From NCBI GenBank assembly GCA_030584065.1, contig CP129489.1, forward strand, positions 2,647,497 to 2,711,496: 64,000 bases of DNA, written 5' to 3'. Numbering within the stretch: position 1 is the stretch's first letter; each line of letters opens with the position of its first letter. The position numbers and the translations under genes were made by a program. The DNA comes from Flavobacteriales bacterium. GTDB lineage: Bacteria > Bacteroidota > Bacteroidia > Flavobacteriales_F > PHOS-HE28. The notes under the pieces are model-generated. The model was not told the origin of the DNA. It saw only the letters and a program-made list of their open reading frames with translations, and searched no databases. Shown in pieces: positions 54,074 through 61,199 of this stretch.

Positions 54074-56352
54074 GCGCACGGAAGCCGGCGGCACGGCGCT
54101 CGCCCTCCGCCAAGGGGAAGCGCGGCAGGAAAGGCGGCTCCGGCAGGATGCTGCTGAAATGGGCCTTGATCGGGCTGGCCGCTGCCCTTATCGCGTTCTT
54201 CAGCCTGCTCCAGGCCGTGCGCATGGGCGCCTTCGGCGCGCTGCCCACGGAGCAGGAGCTCGGCAGCATCCGCAGCGAGGAGGCCACGCTCATCCTCGCT
54301 GAGGACGGCACGCTCATCGGCAAGCTCTTCGCCAAGGACCGCACCAACGTGCGTTACAAGGACCTGCCGCAGCACCTCATCGATGCCCTGGTCTCCACCG
54401 AGGACGCACGCTTCTTCCAGCACGCCGGGGTGGACGGCCGCAGCTACATCCGCGTGTTCTTCCGCACGCTCCTGGGGCGCGATCGCAGCGGCGGCGGCGG
54501 CAGCACCATCTCCCAGCAGATCGTCAAGAACCTCTACGGCCGCAGCGACCACGGGCCGCTCACCATCCCGGTGAACAAGATGAAGGAGGCGCTGGTGGCG
54601 CAGCGCCTGGAGCGCGCCCTGAGCAAGAACGATGTGCTGGTGCTCTACTTCAACTCCGTGCCCTTCGGCGAGAACACCTATGGCATCGAGAGCGCCGCGC
54701 AGCGCTTCTTCAACAAGCCCGCCCGCCGGCTCGACGTGCTCGAGAGCGCTGTGCTCGTGGGCATGCTGAAGGCGAACACCACCTACAATCCGCGGCTGCA
54801 CCCCGCACGCTCCAAGGGGCGCCGCGACCAGGTGCTGGAGCTGATGCATGAGCGCGGCCACCTGTCGCGCGCGAAGACCGACAGCCTGCGCCAGCGGCCC
54901 CTTCGCCTGGACTACACCGGTGGCGACGCGCTCGACCTCTATGGCTACTTCAACCACCAGGTGGAGCAGGAGGCGCGCGCCATCCTGCGCGAGGCGGAAA
55001 AGCGCACCGGCCAGCGCCACGACCTGGAGAAGGACGGCCTGCGCATCACCACCACGCTCGATGCCGGGCTGCAGCGCATGGCCGCCGATGCCGCGCACGA
55101 CCACCTGGCCGTCATGCAGCCGAAGCTGGACCGCGAGCTGCGCGCACGCAAGGCCCGCGCGGCCTGGGAGCGCGGCACCCCGCACCGGCGCTCGGCGCGG
55201 TGGAAGGCCGACCCGATGAGCGCCGGGGAGCTCTACGACCATGGCGGCCGCCGCTTGGATTCCCTGAGCCACCGCGACAGCCTCTGGCACTACCACCGCC
55301 TGCTGCACGGGGCCGTACTCATCATGGACCCGGGCAGCGGCGCCGTCCGCGCCTGGGTGGGCGGCAACGACCACCGCTACCTCCCCTTCGACCTGGTGAA
55401 GGCGCGCCGCTCCGCTGCGAGCACCATCAAGCCCTTCGTGTATGCCGCGGCGCTGGAGCGCGGCCTGCAGCCCTGCGATTACCTCGACAACTCGCGCAGG
55501 ACCTACGGGGCCTACGACGATTGGGCACCCGACAACTTCGACCGCGACACCACCGAAGGCGAGGTGGCCCTCTGGCACGCCCTCGCGCGCAGCCTGAACC
55601 GCCCCACCGTGGACCTCTACTTCCGCGTGGGCGTGGACACCCTGCGCACCGTGCTCGGCGCCATGGGGCTTCCCACCAAGGATGCGGACAAGCCGGCCAT
55701 GGCGCTGGGCGCCACCAGCGTGGCCCTGCACGAGCTGGTGCCTGCCTACGGCAGCTTCGCCCAAGGAGGCAATCGGATGCCTGCTCGGCTCATCACCCGC
55801 ATCACCGATGCGCAGGGGAAGGTGCTCTACAAGGCCAAATCCGGCCGCCCGGTGCGCACCGTTAGCACGGAAACGGCCGCGGGCATCACCGCCATGCTGC
55901 AGCGCGCCGTCAACGAGGGCACCGGCTCCGCGCTGCGCACACGTTACGGGCTCAGCGGCGCCTACGCCGGCAAGACGGGCACTTCGCAGGACTACAGCGA
56001 TGCCTGGTTCGTGGCGTACACCCCCAGCCTCGTCATCGGCACCTGGGTGGGCGCGCACGACCCTTCCGTGCACTTCAGCAGCAACCTGGGCACCGGCGGC
56101 CAGCTGGCATTGCCCATCGCCGGGCGCGTGCTCCGCGCCATCGAGAGCGACCCCAAGCGCCGCAAGCGCTACATCAGCGCTTTCGGTTGGCTCACCGAGC
56201 ACCCCATCAGCATGGACTGCGCGCCGGTGCGTGAGCCCAATCTGCTGCAGCGCCTCTTCAGGCGGCACGACCAGCGCGAAGAGCCTGCCGATCAGGGCGA
56301 GCGCAAACCCGGCCTGCTCGAGCGGCTATTCAAGAAGCGGAAGGACGGCTAA
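54070..56352 (+). CDS. Penicillin-binding protein 1A (bifunctional transglycosylase/transpeptidase)
   Basis: 760-aa class A PBP that polymerises and cross-links peptidoglycan in the periplasm. Basic cytoplasmic N-terminus, TM helix at about 28-48. GT51 transglycosylase motifs: STEDARFF at 109-116 and GGGGSTISQQIVKNLYG. Transpeptidase motifs: STIK at 451-454 (catalytic Ser), SLN in ARSLNRPTV, KTGT at 635-638. TTG start overlapping the hflX stop (TTGA). Its TAA overlaps the converging acyltransferase stop. Confidence 0.95.
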   Translation: MSARKPAARRSPSAKGKRGRKGGSGRMLLKWALIGLAAALIAFFSLLQAVRMGAFGALPTEQELGSIRSEEATLILAEDGTLIGKLFAKDRTNVRYKDLPQHLIDALVSTEDARFFQHAGVDGRSYIRVFFRTLLGRDRSGGGGSTISQQIVKNLYGRSDHGPLTIPVNKMKEALVAQRLERALSKNDVLVLYFNSVPFGENTYGIESAAQRFFNKPARRLDVLESAVLVGMLKANTTYNPRLHPARSKGRRDQVLELMHERGHLSRAKTDSLRQRPLRLDYTGGDALDLYGYFNHQVEQEARAILREAEKRTGQRHDLEKDGLRITTTLDAGLQRMAADAAHDHLAVMQPKLDRELRARKARAAWERGTPHRRSARWKADPMSAGELYDHGGRRLDSLSHRDSLWHYHRLLHGAVLIMDPGSGAVRAWVGGNDHRYLPFDLVKARRSAASTIKPFVYAAALERGLQPCDYLDNSRRTYGAYDDWAPDNFDRDTTEGEVALWHALARSLNRPTVDLYFRVGVDTLRTVLGAMGLPTKDADKPAMALGATSVALHELVPAYGSFAQGGNRMPARLITRITDAQGKVLYKAKSGRPVRTVSTETAAGITAMLQRAVNEGTGSALRTRYGLSGAYAGKTGTSQDYSDAWFVAYTPSLVIGTWVGAHDPSVHFSSNLGTGGQLALPIAGRVLRAIESDPKRRKRYISAFGWLTEHPISMDCAPVREPNLLQRLFRRHDQREEPADQGERKPGLLERLFKKRKDG

Positions 56353-57434
56353 CCCGCCCGCAGGAGGCGCTCGCCGATGCCATCGCGCAGGGCCATGAAG
56401 CGCCGCTCCCAGTAGCGCCACACGAACCAGCTAAGCGCGATGCACACCGCCCAGTAGACCAGCAGCGGCAGCAGCAACCCGGCCTCGCGCTCCAAGGCGA
56501 ACCAGCGATTGAAGACGTAGCGCACCGGCTGGTGCACCAGGTAGAGCGCATAGCTGATCAGGCTGATGAAGGTGATGGCGCGGCCCCAGCGCGGCGCCGC
56601 GGACCAGGCGGAAAGGGCCGGCAGCAGCAATGTCATGGCTACCGCGTTCAGCGTGAAGTAGTGCGTGCCGCTGAAGCGCAGGTGCTCCGCGCCATAGGCC
56701 ATGGCGCAGCCCAGCATGCCCAGCAGGCCGATCGCGAGCAACGGCCACCGCGCCGTGCCCCAAGCCACGGGATACCTGATGCGCAGCCACGCCGCGAGGA
56801 TACCCCATCCGATGCTGTCGAGCCGCGTGATAACGAGCTTGCGCAGCCCCTGCTCCAGGTGCCAAAGCGAAGGCGCCTCAGGCGCCAGTGCCCAGCGGGC
56901 GGCCATGGGCAGCGCGATGAAGAGCAGTGCCAGCACCAGATAAGCCCGGCGTGCCGAGGCCACGCCCAGGGCCGCTATCCCGAACAGCAGCAACGGGAAC
57001 AGCAGGTAGAACCACTCCTCCACCACCAGCGACCACGACTCCCAGAAGAAGAGGTCCACCGGCTTATAGAGGTTCTGCAGGAAGACCGCGTAGATCCACG
57101 TATTGTGATTGATGATGCCGCCGGAGAAGCCAGCGAGGACCAACATGATGTTCACCGCCAGGAAGAGGTAGTAGTTGGGCAATGTGCGCAGCCATCGGCG
57201 CTGCCAGAAGTCGAGCAGGCGGAGGTGCCACGGCGCCCCATCCATGGCTGCGTTGCGCAGCAGGATGCCGCCGATCAGGTAACCGCTGAGCACGAAGAAA
57301 AGGTCCACCCCATCGATGTGAGGCGGCAGCGCAATGCCCGGAACGGCCGCCCGCAGCACATCGGCGCTGTGCCAGAACACCACCAGCAGGATCGCCGTGG
57401 CGCGCATGAGGTCGAGGCCGAAGACGCGGAGCAT
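56349..57434 (-). CDS. Acyltransferase 3 (OafA/YrhL-like) membrane protein
   Basis: 361 aa with about ten TM segments. Family start LRVFGLDLMRATAILLVVFWH, with the conserved Arg and the catalytic-type His in FWH, then the segment DLFFVLSGYLIGGILL. Such enzymes O-acylate cell-surface polysaccharides or lipids. TACTTTCAC lies 4 nt before the ATG. The stop codon shares bases (CTAA) with the converging PBP1A stop. Confidence 0.92.
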   Translation of the reverse strand: MLRVFGLDLMRATAILLVVFWHSADVLRAAVPGIALPPHIDGVDLFFVLSGYLIGGILLRNAAMDGAPWHLRLLDFWQRRWLRTLPNYYLFLAVNIMLVLAGFSGGIINHNTWIYAVFLQNLYKPVDLFFWESWSLVVEEWFYLLFPLLLFGIAALGVASARRAYLVLALLFIALPMAARWALAPEAPSLWHLEQGLRKLVITRLDSIGWGILAAWLRIRYPVAWGTARWPLLAIGLLGMLGCAMAYGAEHLRFSGTHYFTLNAVAMTLLLPALSAWSAAPRWGRAITFISLISYALYLVHQPVRYVFNRWFALEREAGLLLPLLVYWAVCIALSWFVWRYWERRFMALRDGIGERLLRAG

Positions 57435-57438
57435 CGGG

Positions 57439-57447
57439 GTGAAAGTA
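57439..57447 (-). promoter_or_regulatory. -7-like element TACTTTCAC for the acyltransferase gene
   Basis: Minus-strand TACTTTCAC, 4 nt before the ATG at 57434. Confidence 0.5.
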
Positions 57448-57458
57448 CCCGGGCGCCC

Positions 57459-59288
57459 TCAATCGAACGCCTGCATGTCGCAGAGCCTGCGGTAGTGCCC
57501 GCCCTTGGCGAAGAGCTCGGCGTGGGTACCGCGCTCCACGATGGCGCCCTCCATGATCACGCAGATCTCGTCGCAATGCTGGATGGTGCTGAGGCGATGG
57601 GCGATCACCAGGCTGGTGCGGCCCTCCATCATGCGGTAGAGCGCCTCCTGCACCAAACGCTCGCTCTCGGTATCCAGCGCGCTGGTGGCCTCGTCGAGAA
57701 TGAGGATGGGCGGGTTCTTCAGCACGGCGCGCGCGATGGCCAGGCGCTGCTTCTGCCCGCCGCTGAGGCGGTTGCCCATGTCGCCGATCACGGTCTGGTA
57801 GCCGCCCTCGAGCTTCGTGATGAACTCGTGCGCGTTGGCCACCCGCGCCGCTTGCTCGATGGCCGCCATGCTCACGCCGGGCTGCCCGAAGGCGATGTTG
57901 GCCGCCACGGTATCGTTGAACAGGATGCTGTCCTGCGTAACGATGCCCATGAGCGCGCGCAGGTCGGTGATGCGCAGGTCGCGCACGTCGTGCCCATCGA
58001 TGAGCACCTGCCCGCCGGTGGCATCATAGAAGCGCGGCAGCAGCCCGGCAAGCGTGCTCTTGCCGCCACCGCTGGCGCCCACCAGCGCCACGCTGCGCCC
58101 CTTGGGCACCACAAGGTCGATGGTGCGCAGCACGGGCTTCTCATCGTACGCGAATTGGACGCCCTTGAACTCGATGCGGTCGTTGAACGCAGCGACCGCC
58201 CTCGCATCGGGCTTCTCCTTCACGCTGTTCTCCACGGCCAGCAATTCGAAGATGCGCTCGGCGCTGGCCCCGCCCTTCTTGATCCAGTAGTAGCCGGTGG
58301 TGAAGCCCTTGGCAGGCGCCAACAGCTGGCTGAAGAGGATGATGTAGCCGATGAACTCGCCGCCGCTCAGCGTGGCGCCCTCGCCGATCACCAGCTGGCC
58401 GCCGAAGTACACGAGCGTCACCATCACCAGCGCGCCCAGGAACTCGCTCAGCGGCGAGGCCATGTCGCGGCGGCGCAGCGTGAACACGTTCAGCTTGTTC
58501 AGCATCTCGTTCTCGCGCCGGAAGCGGCGGCGCATCTGCTCCTCGCCGTTGAAGGCCTTCACCACCCGCATGCCGGTGAGGGTCTCCTCCACGGTGCTCA
58601 GCAGGTCGGCGGCCTTCTGCTGCGCGCGCAGCCCCTCCTTGCGCAGGCTCTTGCCCACGCGGCCGATGAGCAGCCCGCTGAGCGGCAGCAGCAGCAGCGC
58701 GATGAGCGTGAGCTGCCACGAGATGCCGATCATGAGCGCCAGCGAGAGGAGGATGGTGATCGGCTCGCGGAACACCATCTCGATGTAGTTCATGATGCTG
58801 AACTCCACCTCCTGCACGTCGTTGGTGATGCGCGCGATGGTGTTGCCCTTGCGCTCGCCGGTGTGGAAGCGCATGGGCAGGTCGAGGATCTTGTCGTACA
58901 CCTCGTTGCGCAGGTCGCGCACGGCGCGGTTGCGCAGGATGCCGATGGCCCACAGCGCGAAGTAGCGCGTGAGGTTCTTCAGCAGGAAGCACACGGCCAC
59001 CACCACGCAGATGAAGACCAGCCCGCCCATCTGGCCGTGCTCCTCGATGTAGGTGGCCATGCGCCAGTTGAAGAGCTCGGGCATGCGCTTGATGCCCTCC
59101 AGGCTCAGGCTAACCTCCGGGCGGTCGCTCGGCGGCGGGGTCTGCCCGAAGAGCAGGTTGAGGAATGGGATGAAGACCAGCAGCGACGCCAGGTGGAACA
59201 GGGTGCTCACCAGGTTGAACACCACGTTGAGCACGGCATAGCGCTGGTAGGGGCGCGCGTAGCGGAGTACCTTGAAGAAGTTGCGCAT
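57459..59288 (-). CDS. MsbA-like ABC exporter (fused permease-ATPase)
   Basis: 609 aa. Six-TM exporter domain in residues about 15-330, then an ATPase domain with Walker A GASGGGKST, signature LSGGQKQRLAIARA, Walker B ILILDEATSALD and H-loop IAHRLST. Layout matches MsbA-type lipid flippases or multidrug exporters; the Bacteroidota homologue is commonly considered the lipid A exporter. The ATG at 59288 gives MRNFFKVLRYARPYQRYAVL. The palindromic double promoter lies upstream. Confidence 0.93.
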   Translation of the reverse strand: MRNFFKVLRYARPYQRYAVLNVVFNLVSTLFHLASLLVFIPFLNLLFGQTPPPSDRPEVSLSLEGIKRMPELFNWRMATYIEEHGQMGGLVFICVVVAVCFLLKNLTRYFALWAIGILRNRAVRDLRNEVYDKILDLPMRFHTGERKGNTIARITNDVQEVEFSIMNYIEMVFREPITILLSLALMIGISWQLTLIALLLLPLSGLLIGRVGKSLRKEGLRAQQKAADLLSTVEETLTGMRVVKAFNGEEQMRRRFRRENEMLNKLNVFTLRRRDMASPLSEFLGALVMVTLVYFGGQLVIGEGATLSGGEFIGYIILFSQLLAPAKGFTTGYYWIKKGGASAERIFELLAVENSVKEKPDARAVAAFNDRIEFKGVQFAYDEKPVLRTIDLVVPKGRSVALVGASGGGKSTLAGLLPRFYDATGGQVLIDGHDVRDLRITDLRALMGIVTQDSILFNDTVAANIAFGQPGVSMAAIEQAARVANAHEFITKLEGGYQTVIGDMGNRLSGGQKQRLAIARAVLKNPPILILDEATSALDTESERLVQEALYRMMEGRTSLVIAHRLSTIQHCDEICVIMEGAIVERGTHAELFAKGGHYRRLCDMQAFD

Positions 59289-59295
59289 GGAAGCG

Positions 59296-59321
59296 GTGCC
59301 GCGAAGGTACCTTCGCGGCAC
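59296..59321. promoter_or_regulatory. 26-bp palindrome with two interlocked divergent -7 boxes (msbA-like / rbfA)
   Basis: Perfect 13+13 palindrome; left half GTGCCGCGAAGGT. It contains TACCTTCGC on both strands: plus at 59308-59316 (6 nt before the rbfA ATG) and minus at 59301-59309 (12 nt before the msbA-like ATG). The two boxes share the central TA. Both polymerases would need the same DNA, so the two promoters may be mutually exclusive. Confidence 0.7.
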
Positions 59322-59322
59322 G

Positions 59323-59661
59323 ATGGACAGCCTACGACAGAACAAGGTGAACAGCCTGCTTCTAAAGGAGATGGCAGCGGTATTCCAGCAAGAAGGTCGG
59401 ACGCTGCTGCCCGGCGGCCTCATCACGGTGACCGGCGTGCGCGTGAGCCCCGACCTGGGCGTGGCCAAGGTGTACCTGAGCCTCTTCCCCGTGCAGGACA
59501 AGAAGGCCGTGATGGAACGCATCAAGGAGCAGGCCCACCGCCTGCGCGGGGCGCTGGGCGGGCGCGTGGGCAAGCAGATGCGCGTGGTGCCCGAGCTCCT
59601 CTTCTACCTGGATGATTCGCTGGACCGGGCGGAGGAGATCGATCGGTTGCTCAAGAAATGA
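59323..59661 (+). CDS. rbfA: 30S ribosome-binding factor RbfA
   Basis: 112 aa, single KH-like domain: NKVNSLLLKEMAAVFQQEG, LITVTGVRVSPDLGVAKVYL, and the C-terminal RVVPELLFYLDDSLDRAEEI. Matures the 5' end of 16S rRNA in 30S assembly. The ATG at 59323 is the family start. The stop overlaps the start of the four-helix-bundle gene. Confidence 0.96.
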   Translation: MDSLRQNKVNSLLLKEMAAVFQQEGRTLLPGGLITVTGVRVSPDLGVAKVYLSLFPVQDKKAVMERIKEQAHRLRGALGGRVGKQMRVVPELLFYLDDSLDRAEEIDRLLKK

Positions 59662-60143
59662 TGAACATGGAACATTCAACGGCGAATGATCGACCCGCCG
59701 GAATGAAAAACATGGAAGATTCAACGGCCTTTGCAGAACGAGTCGGTTCCCCTGAGCGCAAGGAACGTGTCTTCGACCTGGAAGAACGCACCTGCGACTT
59801 CGCCGTTGCCACAATCGAGATCACGGAACGGATGCCGTCATCGCCTGCCGGGCGCTACTATGCCGACCAGTTGCTGAGATCAGGTGGGTCACCGGCCCTG
59901 CATTATGGCGAGGCACAAGGCGGAGAGAGCAGAAAGGATTTCGTCCACAAAATGCGCGTCGCCCTGAAAGAGCTGCGCGAATCCAGGGCCTGCTTGAAGA
60001 TCATTCTCAGGGCACGCCTGCATCCCGAGCCCGAGGTCATTGATCGTGCTTTGGCTGAATGCACGGAATTGATCGCGATCTTCAGTTCCAGCGTTCGCAC
60101 CGCCGAACGGAACATGGGAAAGAACTGGGACCCGAAGCCATGA
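59658..60143 (+). CDS. Four-helix-bundle protein (23S rRNA IVS / Avd-like family)
   Basis: 161 aa from the ATG that overlaps the rbfA stop. The first 35 residues are low-conservation and encoded by a repeated DNA unit (NMEHSTA / NMEDSTA). The body is helical with the family pattern VFDLEERTCDFAVATIEITE, ADQLLRSGGSPALHYGEAQG, DFVHKMRVALKELRESRACL and RALAECTELIAIFSSSVRTA. This is the family of proteins encoded in 23S rRNA intervening sequences and of Avd of retroelements. The true start may be inside, e.g. at MKNMEDSTAF. Less GC-rich than rbfA; likely acquired. Function unknown. Confidence 0.85.
   Translation: MMNMEHSTANDRPAGMKNMEDSTAFAERVGSPERKERVFDLEERTCDFAVATIEITERMPSSPAGRYYADQLLRSGGSPALHYGEAQGGESRKDFVHKMRVALKELRESRACLKIILRARLHPEPEVIDRALAECTELIAIFSSSVRTAERNMGKNWDPKP
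59664..59728 (+). repeat. 45-bp-spaced direct repeat at the start of the four-helix-bundle gene
   Basis: AACATGGAACATTCAACGGC (59664-59683) and AACATGGAAGATTCAACGGC (59709-59728) differ at one base. The 45-nt distance keeps the reading frame. The GAACATGGAACAT part (59663-59675) is the inverted partner of the downstream array. Confidence 0.9.
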
Positions 60144-60181
60144 GGACCCCGTTGCAGCGTTCACCAGTTCTTCGTTCTTGT

Positions 60182-60265
60182 ATTCCATGTTCCATGTTCT
60201 CCATTCCATGTTCCATGTTCTTCATTCCATGTTCGATGTTCTACATTCCATGTTCCATGTTCTTC
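60182..60265 (+). repeat. Tandem array of four 21-bp units after the four-helix-bundle gene
   Basis: Units start at 60182, 60203, 60224 and 60245, each ATTCCATGTTCCATGTTC followed by three bases; unit three has one change (CGATG) besides variable ends. ATGTTCCATGTTC (60187-60199) is the exact reverse complement of 59663-59675, so the gene sits between inverted copies. It lies in the 140-bp gap before the methyltransferase gene. Confidence 0.93.
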
Positions 60266-60283
60266 CTTCCTTCGCTCTGAGCC

Positions 60284-61102
60284 ATGCAGTATGACCCTGT
60301 CAAGCGCCGCCTGGGCATCGTCTTCAACCGGACGCCCGCGCTGCGCATGCTCTTCTACCGCCTGCTCGACCTGCTGCTGCTGCGCTGCTGGCACATCCAG
60401 CGCGAGCTGCGGGCATGGATCGCCCAAAGGCAGGCCAGCGGCAAGCCCGTGGAAGCCATCTACGACGCCGGCGCGGGCTTCGGCCAGTACAGCTACTGGC
60501 TCAGCGGCCTGCTGCCCCAGGCGCGCATCACCGCCATCGATGTGAAGGACGAGCAGGTGGCGGATTGCAACGCCTTCTTCCAGAGGATCGGAAGGCCGCA
60601 GGTGATGTTCGAAGTCGGCGATGTGACCAGGTTCACCAAGCCGAACGCCTTCGACCTGGTGGTGTGCGTGGATGTGATGGAGCACATCCTGGAGGACGAG
60701 GCCGCGCTGCGCTGCTACAGCACCTCCTTGAAGGAGGGCGGCATGCTCATCATCAGCACCCCCAGCGACCAGGGCGGCAGCGATGTGCACGAGGAGGGTG
60801 AAGGCTCCTTCATCGAGGAGCATGTGCGCGACGGCTACAACATCGACGACATCCGGGCGAAGTGCCTGCGCAATGGCTTCAGCCAAGTGGAACCGCGATA
60901 CAGCTACGGCGCTCCGGGCAAGATCAGCTGGAAGCTGAGCATGAAGTGGCCGCTGCTGATGCTGCAAGCGAGCAAGGCCTTCTTCATCGTGCTGCCGTTC
61001 TACTACCTGCTGGCCTACCCCATCGCCTTCGTCCTCAACATGGCGGATGTGCGCATGACGCACAGCACGGGGACGGGGCTGATCGTGAAGGCGTGGAAGT
61101 AG
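60284..61102 (+). CDS. Class I SAM-dependent methyltransferase
   Basis: 272 aa. SAM motif I is IYDAGAGFGQYSYWLSGLLP, then ITAIDVKDEQVADC and LVVCVDVMEHILEDEAAL. The C-terminal 60 residues contain a hydrophobic stretch (AFFIVLPFYYLLAYPIAFVL), suggesting membrane association, as in methyltransferases acting on lipid-linked substrates. Substrate unknown. Sits between two repeat clusters (60182-60265 and 61120-61199) in the rbfA-lolC/E stretch. Confidence 0.85.
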   Translation: MQYDPVKRRLGIVFNRTPALRMLFYRLLDLLLLRCWHIQRELRAWIAQRQASGKPVEAIYDAGAGFGQYSYWLSGLLPQARITAIDVKDEQVADCNAFFQRIGRPQVMFEVGDVTRFTKPNAFDLVVCVDVMEHILEDEAALRCYSTSLKEGGMLIISTPSDQGGSDVHEEGEGSFIEEHVRDGYNIDDIRAKCLRNGFSQVEPRYSYGAPGKISWKLSMKWPLLMLQASKAFFIVLPFYYLLAYPIAFVLNMADVRMTHSTGTGLIVKAWK

Positions 61103-61119
61103 TCAGGCAATTGGGCAAT

Positions 61120-61199
61120 CAGATGATCAGAAAATGCCACTTACGCTTGTCCTCCGTGCTTTGATCATCTGATCATCTCATTCACTGATCATCTGATCA
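61120..61199 (+). repeat. Inverted/direct TGATCATCTGATCA repeats before the LolC/E-like gene
   Basis: CAGATGATCAG (61120-61130) is the exact reverse complement of 61185-61195, and TGATCATCTGATCA occurs at 61162-61175 and again at 61186-61199, ending right at the ATG of the next gene. It can form a long hairpin in the leader of the permease mRNA. Confidence 0.88.

Noticed and set aside
60182..60265. Possible mini-CRISPR array
   Set aside because: Units are directly adjacent with no spacers and no cas genes are present.
60161..61063. Minus-strand open frame with repeated EHGTWN-like peptides
   Set aside because: It is the 21-bp array read in reverse plus antisense of the methyltransferase gene.
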